Source: a virus
Length of the DNA stretch: 64,000 nt
IMG/VR virus record: IMGVR_UViG_3300027244_000194
Span: 1 to 64,000 of that record
Direction: 5' to 3' (one strand)
Shown here piece by piece: positions 1 to 8,397 of this stretch. How positions within the stretch are numbered: the stretch's first letter is position 1; each line of letters opens with the position of its first letter. The translations under genes were made by a program, and so were the position numbers. A model generated the notes under the pieces. That model was given only the letters and a program-made list of their open reading frames with translations. It did not search any database and was not told where the DNA came from.

Positions 1-2
1 CT

Positions 3-962
3 TTGAAACTATATAGTAGACTTTCAGGCTCTTTGAGATTAGCAGACATGGGTTCAGCCTATTATGTTGATGTAGAGTCTCGTCAATCTGGTGGCAATTT
101 CACTTTGAATTTCAACAAATCACCTCTAGGTTCTGGTGACTACATTTATACATTTAATGGCGAAAACCTAATTCTGAAGTCAGGTGGCGTTAACAAGGTT
201 AATTTAGGAGCTGTAACGTCTACGTTTGATTCTGCAATAGTATTAAATTCTAGCCTTAAGATAACTTCAGGTGCTGCGGCTAACAGATATTTGAAATCTG
301 ACGCTTCAGGTAATGCTTCATGGGCTACTTTAACCACCGCGGTTCCGATTGGTACTATTGTAATGGTATCTAAATTTGTATTAGATTCTAATGTTAACTG
401 GACTGGTACATACCCCGCTGTTGGCGATTATGACTATGTAGGTAGAGGAACCGGTTCATGGGAAGGTTGGTACTATTGTTATGGTAAAACATGGGTGACT
501 GGTTCAACCTCTTTTGAGACACCAGATATGAGAGAGCGTTATCCAATTGGTTACGTTGGATCTCCACTTTCATTTGCAGGCGTTTCAACTGACGTTAATT
601 CGGCAGCAGTTGGATCAGGTATTGCATCTAATACATCAGTTGCTGGATATTTTGGCACCAATGACGTTGATAATCTACAGACTAAATCTATTACAACGGG
701 TCAACACAATCACAGCATTAATAACGTTGCCAATGGATCCGGTTATCAATACGCTCAAGTAGCAACCGGTACAACTAGTAAATATGTTCCTTATGTTTCT
801 TCATCAGATGGGCAATTACAGACAAGTACTTCTGGAACTTCAGTGGCAGCAAATAACGACATTTCACCGAGATCTGCAGTAGTGGGTTTCATGATCTATC
901 TTGGAAACGCAAACCTACAATATTACACAGGTTCTTTAGGCGGAGGACCAGTAGGAGGATAA
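3..962 (+). CDS. Tail fibre / tail-collar domain protein, 5' end cut by window
   Basis: Probable receptor-binding or short-tail-fibre-type virion protein. The visible 319 residues are rich in Gly, Ser, Thr and Asn, as in beta-structured fibre shafts. From about residue 113 there is a phage tail-collar pattern: P-I-G-T-I-V-M-V, then a W-x-x-C block, then the sequence P-D-M-R-E-R-Y-P-I-G. A His-containing stretch (T-G-Q-H-N-H) and a C-terminal P-R-S-A-V-V-G-F-M-I follow, as in T4 gp12-like proteins. The first in-frame start codon is only a TTG at position 3, so the real gene almost certainly begins outside the window. The C-terminus is Gly-rich (GGGPVGG). It sits directly upstream of other tail genes. 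Confidence 0.7.
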   Translation: MKLYSRLSGSLRLADMGSAYYVDVESRQSGGNFTLNFNKSPLGSGDYIYTFNGENLILKSGGVNKVNLGAVTSTFDSAIVLNSSLKITSGAAANRYLKSDASGNASWATLTTAVPIGTIVMVSKFVLDSNVNWTGTYPAVGDYDYVGRGTGSWEGWYYCYGKTWVTGSTSFETPDMRERYPIGYVGSPLSFAGVSTDVNSAAVGSGIASNTSVAGYFGTNDVDNLQTKSITTGQHNHSINNVANGSGYQYAQVATGTTSKYVPYVSSSDGQLQTSTSGTSVAANNDISPRSAVVGFMIYLGNANLQYYTGSLGGGPVGG

Positions 963-967
963 TTAAG

Positions 968-1729
968 ATGATTAAGTTTGACTTTAATAGAGACAATTTA
1001 ACTTTCATCGGATTGGTGATTGTTGTTCTTCTTCTGCTTGGACAATGCAGCCGCAACGCTACGCTTAATCAAAAGATTGATGAAATCACAGTTGAATTAA
1101 ACGCGTCTAACGCTAACATTGCAGCAGCTAACGATACTGTTGAAGTTTATAAGAATAGAAAAGGATTCTTGGAGGCTGAAATCAAAACTTATCAAATCTC
1201 AGCTGAAGGATTAAAGAATGCTAATGCAAAGCTAACCAAGGATTATGTTTCATCTTTAAGCCTTAATAGAAATCTTAAGAATGTTAACTCTTTATTGAGA
1301 GCTGAATTAAGAGATAAAGATAGTATTTTAGCTAACGGAACTCTAATGCCAGATTCAACATTTATCTTATCTGATAATCAGGACTATGGAGATGGAAGTT
1401 ATAGAAATATAAAAGTAACTGGAAAGATTCAAGATTCAACCGTCAATGGTACTATCACACTTGACCAAAGCATCAGATTATGGATGGCCGTTGAAGATAT
1501 TAAAGGCGTTAAGTCTCTAAAGCTTGCTACAAAATATCCATTTGACAATTTCGATATTCAAGGAATTGAACTTGTAAATAAAGATTTGAATACATACCAA
1601 AAGAAAAGTAGATGGAACATAAGTGCAGGAATCGGATTAGGAGTTGTTCCTAACGGTACCACTGGACTTGCAGTAACTCCAACCGTTGGTATTATGTTGG
1701 GCTGGTCACCTAAATGGCTACAGTTCTAA
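968..1729 (+). CDS. Membrane-anchored coiled-coil protein, spanin-like candidate
   Basis: Not assigned to a family with certainty. The 253-residue product has one N-terminal membrane segment (about residues 12-26, LTFIGLVIVVLLLLG) ending in G-Q-C-S. A long Asn/Ala/Lys/Glu-rich coiled coil follows to about residue 120, then a beta-rich C-terminal domain. The end is a glycine-alternating hairpin (NISAGIGLGVVP...TPTVGIMLGW) that looks like outer-membrane-type strands. An inner-membrane anchor, a periplasmic coiled coil and a beta-rich distal end fit an Rz/spanin-like lysis protein of a phage infecting an envelope with two membranes. A virion or envelope-tether role cannot be excluded. It starts 6 nt after the fibre gene, with AGGAGG in the upstream coding sequence. 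Confidence 0.45.
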   Translation: MIKFDFNRDNLTFIGLVIVVLLLLGQCSRNATLNQKIDEITVELNASNANIAAANDTVEVYKNRKGFLEAEIKTYQISAEGLKNANAKLTKDYVSSLSLNRNLKNVNSLLRAELRDKDSILANGTLMPDSTFILSDNQDYGDGSYRNIKVTGKIQDSTVNGTITLDQSIRLWMAVEDIKGVKSLKLATKYPFDNFDIQGIELVNKDLNTYQKKSRWNISAGIGLGVVPNGTTGLAVTPTVGIMLGWSPKWLQF

Positions 1730-1745
1730 AGAAATTAAAAAGTAA

Positions 1746-3767
1746 ATGGCACAATCATCAAAATACGCTAGATTAGATCAGGATGTTCTATTAGAGTTCA
1801 TTTATCACGATCAAACTGTCGCCACTATTGCGAACTATCAGATTGAAATTGATGATAATGGTTCTCATGTTAAGGCATTAAATACTACTACTTCTATATC
1901 AGGTACTCGTCATTTGATTCACGAGTTAGGTTCTAATGTTGTTAACTTTGATATTACGACATCAGGTGCTTATGTATTAGTTGAAAACTTCGCAGCTAGA
2001 CCATTAACGCTCGAAAATGGTAAGACGTATAAGTTTAACCTAGCAACATTAGCAGATCCTACGCTATTCACTATTTCAGGTGGCGGTTCAGCCATTCTTT
2101 TAGGTTCAGTTCTAACATTCACGCCAACTGTGAATGGAATCTATCAATACACATACGATGATTTCATCGGTGGTAAAATCACTGTTCAAAATACCGCAAA
2201 TCCTTTGTACGCAACGGCCGATGAGGAAACAGGTAATGATATTAAAACCGGAGTTGGTCAAGTTGAAAGATACCAAGCAGTTTCGGCAGATACAGCTGGT
2301 TCAAAATACGCTTTACTAGATTCAACTAACAATTACATTGATAATAACGTTGATTGGACAGGTGATGATTCAACCACTATTGACCAAGCAGATGCAGTAG
2401 ATATTCCATCTAATACAATTACATACGATACAGTAAGACTTCACCTTAAATCGGGTTATTCATTCGCTGCCAGAGGGTACCAGGGTTTCCTTTTCCAAGT
2501 TGCAGCGCCTAGAGTTTCTGGAGTTAGATCATATTTTACTTCAATCGTTTATTTGAATTCATCTTCATTTGAGATTCAAAACCCAAAGCCATTTATTATT
2601 GGTGAAACACTTTACTCAAAGTTCATTGAGGTTAAGATTCCATCACTAGTTAATATGGATCCTGGTTTTGCGAATTGGTTCTTTGGAACTGGGGCTGATG
2701 CAGTAGATCCTACAGCTAACTATGAGATTACATATAAGTTAATCGATTCATTTGAAACTTCAACAGGATTCGATTACATTAACACGGGCGAAGAAGTAAC
2801 TCTAACTCTTTCTAGAGAAGATGAGTATGCTAATATAACGGCAGTACTACAACCAGCTTCTGATGGAGATTACTTTGAAATGTACGGTGCAATTAACGGT
2901 TCAATTGTTGAGTTTGATAATTACATTAATGGTAGAATTCAAACTCAAGGAGATGACATCACTGTTTTCCATGACATTTCAGTTTATGAGCAGATTGCAT
3001 CTTTCTTTGATAAGACGTATGAGATGTCAATTGTTCAAGCAGAAAACTTTGATCAGTCAATTCCATTTAGACCAGTAATTCAGAACTCTTCTAATGCTGT
3101 AGCATATAATATTGACTACACTTTGAGAATTTATAATGAAAAGAATAATTCTCAAATTGTTAAGAGAGCTTCATTCACATCTTATGAGATTGGAAAGTAT
3201 GGCAAATCACTAAGAAAGGTTAACCTACCTTCCTCAAATAGATTGTTCAAGATTTATAATACTCTACCAAACGTATTGGAAAGTAGAGAGATTTCATCTA
3301 ATTTAAACGCTCTTCCTCAAACACAAGTTAGATTCGTTCCAACATTTATTGAAAGAATGAACATCGTTACGGGTTCAACTAACGTCACTATAATAGATAA
3401 TGAAGTTATTGACTCTTCAGAAATAACTTATTTCGCAGATGGTCAATCAAATCTCATGCTTAGTCCATACGATAACTTCATCAAATTCAAAATTGCTAAG
3501 AAGGATGGAGATAGTTTGATTGCAATCTCGCTTGAAGGTGCTGATAAAGTTATTCTAGATATTTCTGGAGCAACTATAGAAAATCAAATGAATTATGATG
3601 ATGTTGATTTGAGCCAAGGAGAAGTAATGTTTAAAGTAACTCAAGATCAGGCTACCACTGCTAAGTCGTTGCAGAATGCATCAACTGCCCCGGTAACATA
3701 CACCATTTCTATTATGAATGGTAGCACTAAAACATTAGTTCACCACGGAACTTACAGTGTGATATGA
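1746..3767 (+). CDS. Virion structural protein, beta-rich, unknown role
   Basis: A 673-residue protein I do not recognise by family. It is rich in Thr, Asn, Ser and aromatic residues with many predicted beta strands, typical of tail or baseplate components. Residues about 75-150 look like a cupredoxin or Ig-like beta sandwich (LENGKTYKFNLA, then FTPTVNGIYQYTYDDF). It has no signal peptide or membrane segment. It is co-directional with, and overlaps by 4 nt (ATGA), the following tail-tube-like gene, so the two are likely co-translated and may act in the same assembly. There is no Shine-Dalgarno; the start is preceded by A-rich sequence. Confidence 0.6.
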   Translation: MAQSSKYARLDQDVLLEFIYHDQTVATIANYQIEIDDNGSHVKALNTTTSISGTRHLIHELGSNVVNFDITTSGAYVLVENFAARPLTLENGKTYKFNLATLADPTLFTISGGGSAILLGSVLTFTPTVNGIYQYTYDDFIGGKITVQNTANPLYATADEETGNDIKTGVGQVERYQAVSADTAGSKYALLDSTNNYIDNNVDWTGDDSTTIDQADAVDIPSNTITYDTVRLHLKSGYSFAARGYQGFLFQVAAPRVSGVRSYFTSIVYLNSSSFEIQNPKPFIIGETLYSKFIEVKIPSLVNMDPGFANWFFGTGADAVDPTANYEITYKLIDSFETSTGFDYINTGEEVTLTLSREDEYANITAVLQPASDGDYFEMYGAINGSIVEFDNYINGRIQTQGDDITVFHDISVYEQIASFFDKTYEMSIVQAENFDQSIPFRPVIQNSSNAVAYNIDYTLRIYNEKNNSQIVKRASFTSYEIGKYGKSLRKVNLPSSNRLFKIYNTLPNVLESREISSNLNALPQTQVRFVPTFIERMNIVTGSTNVTIIDNEVIDSSEITYFADGQSNLMLSPYDNFIKFKIAKKDGDSLIAISLEGADKVILDISGATIENQMNYDDVDLSQGEVMFKVTQDQATTAKSLQNASTAPVTYTISIMNGSTKTLVHHGTYSVI

Positions 3768-4315
3768 TCTTAAATTCACGTAGTAATTTATACAACTTTA
3801 AGTTTCCAAGAAACTTCATTCCTAAGGAGGTGGCTGATAAGTACCGTCCTTATTTGAATAGGATGCCAGGTAACTTGATCACTGAACCTATTGATTACAT
3901 TAACTATGCAATTCAAGGCATATCAATTCCAGGTGTAACCTTCGATCCAGTTGAACAATCACCTAACGATGGTACCGTTACTTATAAGCGTGGTTTGATT
4001 CCAATTCAAAATCTAGTCACAAGGCAGTTCACTGTAACTATGCAACTCCTTGATGGTTTCATTAATTATTGGATTATGACGGACACTCTATTGTACTATT
4101 ATAACCGTGACAATAAAGAATCTTATACTGACGATTTGAAACTTCAGATCCTAGATTCGGAGGGTCTTCATGTGATGAGCGCCGTTTTTGAGAAGCCAAT
4201 TTACAACAGTATCAATGAGCTATCATTAAACATGAGTCAGAATGTTGCTGAATTCACTACGTTTGATTGTGGGTTCTATTATAACAAATTTAATTTGATT
4301 AACGAATTAGACTAA
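3764..4315 (+). CDS. Tail-tube-like / tube-initiator-like virion protein
   Basis: A 183-residue protein with the layout of T4 gp19/gp54-type tube folds: an early I-P-G-V-T-F-D segment, a central strand pair (TRQFTVTMQLLDGFINYWI), a Tyr-rich middle (LLYYYNRD), then I-L-D-S-E-G-L-H-V and a final strand ending F-D-C-G-F-Y-Y-N. A clear gp19 tube protein lies at 63297-63851 with almost the same length, so this may be a paralogue capping or initiating the tube at the baseplate. The gp54-like role is inference from size, fold pattern and neighbours. Its start overlaps the stop of the preceding gene. Confidence 0.5.
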   Translation: MILNSRSNLYNFKFPRNFIPKEVADKYRPYLNRMPGNLITEPIDYINYAIQGISIPGVTFDPVEQSPNDGTVTYKRGLIPIQNLVTRQFTVTMQLLDGFINYWIMTDTLLYYYNRDNKESYTDDLKLQILDSEGLHVMSAVFEKPIYNSINELSLNMSQNVAEFTTFDCGFYYNKFNLINELD

Positions 4316-4322
4316 TATATAG
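4314..4322 (+). promoter_or_regulatory. Late-promoter-like box AATATATAG
   Basis: AATATATAG lies 3 nt before the ATG at 4326. It matches the (G/A)ATATATA(G/A/C) box found before most late genes in this window and resembles the T4 late -10 TATAAATA read by gp55. If used, the transcript would begin at or near the start codon. Confidence 0.45.
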
Positions 4323-4325
4323 AGT

Positions 4326-4697
4326 ATGAGAACTTTTATCGAATATCTTGAAGCACAGAACGTTACAGAGGCAGAATTGAATGCCCTTAACGAGTCATTG
4401 CAATCTGAATGGACTGACGAACTCGAAGAAAGAGTTGACGCAGCTGTTGACGCATTTCTTGCTGAATATAAAAACGAAGACGGTACGTACGATATCGATA
4501 AGTTTAACGTTGAACTTACGAATGAAGGTGTTCTGGGTTCTATTTTAGGAGGTCTAACTGGTTTTGCACTTGGTAAATCTGTTGGTAAACTTCTGGCTAA
4601 GACGCTTGGTATTGAAAAGGGCTTGATGTACGATCTATTAACTTCAAGACTTGTCGGCGCCGCTCTAGGTGCAAGTCTTGGTAAAAACATGTTCTAA
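4326..4697 (+). CDS. Glycine-zipper protein with CTS-like N-terminus
   Basis: A 123-residue protein of unknown function. The N-terminus (MRTFIEYLEAQNVTEAE) resembles a capsid-targeting sequence with a possible gp21-type cut after V-T-E. An acidic helical middle follows. The C-terminal half is a hydrophobic glycine zipper (GSILGGLTGFALGKSVGKLL, then GAALGASLG) able to insert in a membrane. A small, head-targeted, membrane-active peptide could help DNA entry or be an internal head protein; this is inference. It starts next to a late-type box and overlaps the resolvase gene by one base (TAATG). Confidence 0.5.
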   Translation: MRTFIEYLEAQNVTEAELNALNESLQSEWTDELEERVDAAVDAFLAEYKNEDGTYDIDKFNVELTNEGVLGSILGGLTGFALGKSVGKLLAKTLGIEKGLMYDLLTSRLVGAALGASLGKNMF

Positions 4698-5332
4698 TGA
4701 ACTACGTCGGAATCGACTTTTCTATTAATTCTCCAGGTGTTTGTGTTTTAAAGGATGGGAAACCTCATTGGATTTCATACCTAAATTCTACAAAATCTAC
4801 AAAGAAGGATAAAGCCGCTCAACAAGAGATGGCCAAGCTATCGGACGTTAGTCTTGTTTTTCAAGACGAACCTGATATTTCTAAACACGAACTCACTAGA
4901 GTTAATCGACATATTAACATTGCCGAAAATCTAATGGCAATGATCATTGAGCACACTGATCCATCTAAACCTTACAGGATTTATTTTGAGGGTGCTTCTT
5001 ATGGTACTTCTAGATTTGGTACCAATTCACTACTGGATCTTCAAGCAGCTGCATCAATCCTTAAATGTAAATTGATTGAAACCTTAATCGTTGAAGACCT
5101 TGACGTTATTGCTCCAACCGCAATCAAGAAGTTTGCTGGCAAAGGTAACATGAACAAAGAAGCGATGTGGAAAGCATTTGTTGACAGTGACTCCTTTCAG
5201 TCCTCTGAATTTCATTCTTTTTGTCAACCCTTTCGTGATGAGAAAAAACTAGTGAAACCTTTAGATGACTTGGTTGACGCTGCCTTCCTCTTAATGTATT
5301 TACTGTCGTTGCAACCTTCAACCCAGGATTAG
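4697..5332 (+). CDS. RuvC-like Holliday junction resolvase
   Basis: Structure-specific endonuclease of the RNase H-like fold, expected to resolve branched DNA before packaging. The 211-residue protein shows the acidic core in order: Y-V-G-I-D-F-S near residue 7 (first Asp), Y-F-E-G-A-S-Y-G near residue 97 (Glu), and a C-terminal D-D-L-V-D-A-A-F-L-L-M (two Asp in the last helix). T4 uses the unrelated endonuclease VII (gp49) for this job, and no gp49 was seen here. It overlaps the previous stop by 1 nt. Confidence 0.75.
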   Translation: MNYVGIDFSINSPGVCVLKDGKPHWISYLNSTKSTKKDKAAQQEMAKLSDVSLVFQDEPDISKHELTRVNRHINIAENLMAMIIEHTDPSKPYRIYFEGASYGTSRFGTNSLLDLQAAASILKCKLIETLIVEDLDVIAPTAIKKFAGKGNMNKEAMWKAFVDSDSFQSSEFHSFCQPFRDEKKLVKPLDDLVDAAFLLMYLLSLQPSTQD

Positions 5333-5427
5333 AACCAATCCTTCTATGCTTCCTGGGCCCGATTGTTTCAGAGACCATTAAATATAATCAGATAATAAGT
5401 TTGGTGTAAACAAATCTCTACGGGCGG

Positions 5428-5436
5428 GATATATAG
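5428..5436 (+). promoter_or_regulatory. Late-promoter-like box GATATATAG
   Basis: GATATATAG ends 3 nt before the ATG at 5440, the same spacing as at 4326 and 41008. The 107-nt gap upstream also holds TTTGGTGTAAACAAATC, which could carry another promoter, and no clear terminator. Confidence 0.5.
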
Positions 5437-5439
5437 AAT

Positions 5440-5625
5440 ATGAAAACACTAACTTCCGTAGAGTTCTTTCGTCTGCTATACATAGTCGACAGCATGCTCA
5501 ATTATAAGCTAATCACACAAGATGAAGCAGAAGCCTTCATAGCTAAGACAGGTTATGTCAAGATTAGCGACACGGGATATCATGCACCTGACGGTACGGT
5601 ACACGAGACAAACGGGAGTAAGTAA
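5440..5625 (+). CDS. Small protein, unknown
   Basis: A 61-residue protein, not recognised. The N-terminal part is an amphipathic helix with aromatic residues (VEFFRLLYIVDSMLNYKLIT), followed by D-E-A-E-A-F and a short polar tail. It has its own upstream late-type box and lies alone between the resolvase and gp32, in a gap of about 400 nt. Coding status rests on the good start context and on the lack of a better reading in that interval. Confidence 0.5.
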   Translation: MKTLTSVEFFRLLYIVDSMLNYKLITQDEAEAFIAKTGYVKISDTGYHAPDGTVHETNGSK

Positions 5626-5697
5626 TTTCTATGCTTATGAAACAAACTTAGGTTTGTAGATATAAGTATTGTTAAAGTTTCTCTAAAAGACACATTA

Positions 5698-5710
5698 ACG
5701 GGATAATTTA
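5698..5710 (+). promoter_or_regulatory. Replication-gene promoter-like box before gp32
   Basis: ACGGGATAATTTA lies 25 nt before the gp32 start and matches the CG-N-(T/G)ATAA box seen before other DNA-metabolism genes in the window. A short inverted repeat, CAAAC-TTAG-GTTTG, lies further upstream near 5643. AAAGGAA just before the ATG is one of the few plausible ribosome-binding sites in the window, fitting a highly expressed gene. Confidence 0.4.
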
Positions 5711-5734
5711 AGTTTAACAATTTTTAAAGGAAAC

Positions 5735-6658
5735 ATGGCAGATTTTGACATTTTTAATCTGAGTGTCTCAGACGTAGACACACACGAGACAGCCTCAAAC
5801 ACACGAGAAGAGGTTATCTACAAACCTACCGCAGATGACGGTAAAGACGGTACTTACAAAGCACTTATTCGCTTCGTACCAAACCCTGAAAACCCACGTA
5901 AATCACTGGTTCGCAAGTATGTCCATTGGATGACTGACGCCTCTGGCACTGGTCGTTTGATCGATTCACCTGCATCAGTCGGTGAAAAGTGTCCAATTCA
6001 GGATGCATTCTTTCGCCTTCGCAAATCAGACTCAGCCGTTGATCGCAAGATGTCTGAAAAGCTAAAGCGCCGTGAGCAGTACTATTCGCTCATTAAAATC
6101 ATCAAGGATCCACAACGTCCTGAGCTAGAAGGTCAATACATGATCTTCAAATTTGGTTACAAGATCAAAGAAAAGATTGATGAGGAATTGAAGCCTTCAT
6201 TCGGCGAGTCAACTCAAGTATTTGACTTGTTTGAAGGTAAGAACTTCGAGTTGATTATTACACGCCAAGGCGAGTACAACAACTATGATAAGTCTAAGTT
6301 CTCTTCTTCTCGATCTGCAGTTATCGTAGATGGTAAAGCAGCTGAACGTACCAAGGAAGCGATGGCATCCATCAAGACTGAATTGGATAAGGCTCCAAAG
6401 CTAGAAGTATATGAATACAAAGTATGGGACGATCAAACACGTGACTTTGTAAATTCAGTACTTGGTCAATACGTTAACCCAAGCGAAGCAATGACAGCTG
6501 TGACTTCAAAATCAGCTCCCGTTGCAAAGAAAGCATATACTCCTGAAGTAGAAGCTGCGTTCGACTTGGATAATGTATCTTCAGAACCAGCAGGAAGCAC
6601 TGCTAAGGTGAGCGATGATGATGACTTGGAATCATTCTTGAATGACCTCGACATCTAA
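5735..6658 (+). CDS. 32: Single-stranded DNA-binding protein gp32
   Basis: Cooperative ssDNA-binding protein coordinating replication, recombination and repair. At 307 residues it is close to T4 gp32 (301). The OB-fold core is recognisable from G-T-Y-K-A-L-I-R-F-V-P through P-E-L-E-G-Q-Y-M-I-F-K-F-G-Y-K-I to N-Y-D-K-S-K-F. The C-terminus is the expected acidic protein-interaction tail (DDDDLESFLNDLDI) after a Ser/Ala-rich linker. The T4 zinc ligands are not kept: where T4 has C-P-V-C this protein has C-P-I-Q, with no other Cys nearby. The gene overlaps primase by 17 nt, so gp32 and gp61 are probably co-expressed. Confidence 0.9.
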   Translation: MADFDIFNLSVSDVDTHETASNTREEVIYKPTADDGKDGTYKALIRFVPNPENPRKSLVRKYVHWMTDASGTGRLIDSPASVGEKCPIQDAFFRLRKSDSAVDRKMSEKLKRREQYYSLIKIIKDPQRPELEGQYMIFKFGYKIKEKIDEELKPSFGESTQVFDLFEGKNFELIITRQGEYNNYDKSKFSSSRSAVIVDGKAAERTKEAMASIKTELDKAPKLEVYEYKVWDDQTRDFVNSVLGQYVNPSEAMTAVTSKSAPVAKKAYTPEVEAAFDLDNVSSEPAGSTAKVSDDDDLESFLNDLDI

Positions 6659-7724
6659 TTTATCAGAAGATTTAAAGCAAAAAATCAGAAGTTTGGTGAA
6701 GCAGGTGGTTGTAGAAAACCACTCTGCCTCTCCCAAACAAATGATTAAGGAAATGTCAGGTCGTTTGAACCTGGCATGTCCTTATTGTGGGGATTCCACA
6801 GAGGATCATACCAAAAAGAGAGGTAATCTTTTTTGGGATACTCTTCAGTTTCACTGTTATAATTGTAGTCATCACACTGATCTGAATACATTCTTAAAGG
6901 ATCATGGTTTACGAGCAGGTTCAACTGATGAAACAGTTCAAATCATCGAATACATTAGGGAAAAGAAGATTGACGTTAAAGACATTCAAACTCTTCAGCA
7001 TTCGGTTTATAATAATGCAATAAAACTTGCAATACCCGTACAGGATTTCAAGGCCTTCTTTAAGGCCAAATCTATTCAACCTGGCGATTTTGCATGGTTC
7101 TATCTAAGAGGAAGATTGTTACATCGTCACATCGATGACTTTCTTTTTTCAGATATGGGCAAAAGATTGTGGATTCTAAACAAGACACCTGACGGCAAAA
7201 TCTTAAGTTGTCAAAGTCGTCAATTAGGCAAGAATGCACGATCAAAGTATTTGACGTATGATCTTGAAAAATTGTATGAAGAAATGAATCGTCCATTTCC
7301 AGTTGAAGGAGATGATGTCATTGCCGTTAATAAACTATCAACTCTGTTTGGTCTAATGTACGCTGATATGGGTCGTCCAGTAACAGTGTTTGAAGGACCT
7401 CTTGACGCAAAGTTTATGAGCAATTCGATTGCTCTTGCAACGGCTGGTCGTTCAACTACCGAGCTAGACGAGATTCCAACAATCCGTTACATGTTTGATA
7501 ATGACGAAACGGGTAAAAAGAAGATGTTAGAGAAACTAAAGAAGGGTAAACAGGTTTTCATGTGGTCTAAATTCCTAGACGATACGAAAATGAATATATA
7601 TTCAGATAGTATAAAGGATTTAAACGATCTGGTTAAGAAGTGTTTTGAAATTAAGAACACCTCACCTCTAAGCAAAATCAATCAGTATTTTACAGATTCA
7701 CGTTTAGATGCCTTGTACGTATGA
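6642..7724 (+). CDS. 61: DNA primase gp61
   Basis: Primase that lays down RNA primers with the gp41 helicase. The 360-residue protein (T4 gp61: 342) has an N-terminal zinc ribbon, C-P-Y-C-G-D-S near residue 46 paired with F-H-C-Y-N-C near residue 76. A TOPRIM-type catalytic core follows, with V-F-E-G-P-L-D-A-K (acidic motif) and M-F-D-N-D-E-T-G-K. The start lies inside the gp32 tail, and the 3' end overlaps the next small gene by 4 nt. Confidence 0.9.
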   Translation: MTSTSNLSEDLKQKIRSLVKQVVVENHSASPKQMIKEMSGRLNLACPYCGDSTEDHTKKRGNLFWDTLQFHCYNCSHHTDLNTFLKDHGLRAGSTDETVQIIEYIREKKIDVKDIQTLQHSVYNNAIKLAIPVQDFKAFFKAKSIQPGDFAWFYLRGRLLHRHIDDFLFSDMGKRLWILNKTPDGKILSCQSRQLGKNARSKYLTYDLEKLYEEMNRPFPVEGDDVIAVNKLSTLFGLMYADMGRPVTVFEGPLDAKFMSNSIALATAGRSTTELDEIPTIRYMFDNDETGKKKMLEKLKKGKQVFMWSKFLDDTKMNIYSDSIKDLNDLVKKCFEIKNTSPLSKINQYFTDSRLDALYV

Positions 7725-7930
7725 TTAGTTTTGATTGGATGGAAAAGGAACTTGACCAGTTTCACGAAGACCACGATGGTCGCAAAAACATGAAAGCGTT
7801 GATTGATTTCGATCAAATCGATATTTCATTTAGCGAGGTAGGATTAGAATTTAGCACGCCAAAGATGAAAAAGAAGTTAACTGCAAATCCATGGACCCCG
7901 TTGAAAAACAACAAAGGTCAACTTTTTTAA
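7721..7930 (+). CDS. Small protein with C-terminal Leu-Phe tail, unknown
   Basis: A 69-residue protein between primase and UvsY, translationally coupled to gp61 (ATGA). It has an acidic N-terminal helix (FDWMEKELDQFHEDHDG), then D-F-D-Q-I-D, and a basic Pro/Lys-rich C-terminus ending K-G-Q-L-F. The final Leu-Phe is shared with four other proteins here and may bind the sliding clamp (inference). No family assignment. Position would allow a small replisome adaptor. Confidence 0.55.
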   Translation: MISFDWMEKELDQFHEDHDGRKNMKALIDFDQIDISFSEVGLEFSTPKMKKKLTANPWTPLKNNKGQLF

Positions 7931-7939
7931 ATGTAACCA

Positions 7940-8368
7940 ATGCAAGTAGAGAAAAACAAAATAGTACAAGTTGATCAGTACCTTGGAAATCAGCGATCAG
8001 AATGGACTTCAAAGATTAGAGAGCTTGCAAAGGCCTTTAAGAATGTTGATGACTTAAATGATGCAATGGTGACAATTCCATCTTATCGCCAAATCATCAT
8101 TGAACAGATAGCACAACTGAACATCAAGATCAAGGAACAGGAACGTAAACTGTCAAAGACTTATAAAGAGTCTTTCATCAAGTATTACGAATATGATTAT
8201 AAACTCACTGACAAACAAAGGGAATCGTTCTTAAAAGCCGATATGTCAGATGAGAGCATGATTCTATCCCTATTAGAAACACAGATGGATTTCATGCGTG
8301 AATCGGTTAAGACTCTAGACAATATGAGTTGGGCCGTTCGCAATAAATTACAGTTGAACGGTCTGTAA
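7940..8368 (+). CDS. uvsY: UvsY-like recombination mediator
   Basis: Helps load UvsX recombinase onto gp32-coated ssDNA. At 142 residues it is close to T4 UvsY (137). It is an all-helical, charged protein; the C-terminal half has the family pattern F-I-K-Y-Y-E-Y-D-Y-K followed by a helix and a final S-W-A-V-R-N-K-L, similar to the end of other UvsY proteins. Its place directly before UvsW, as in T4, is the strongest support. It has no zinc or nucleotide-binding motif. Confidence 0.75.
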   Translation: MQVEKNKIVQVDQYLGNQRSEWTSKIRELAKAFKNVDDLNDAMVTIPSYRQIIIEQIAQLNIKIKEQERKLSKTYKESFIKYYEYDYKLTDKQRESFLKADMSDESMILSLLETQMDFMRESVKTLDNMSWAVRNKLQLNGL

Positions 8369-8397
8369 TTGCGAGAATAAAAATGCTCAACCAATGA

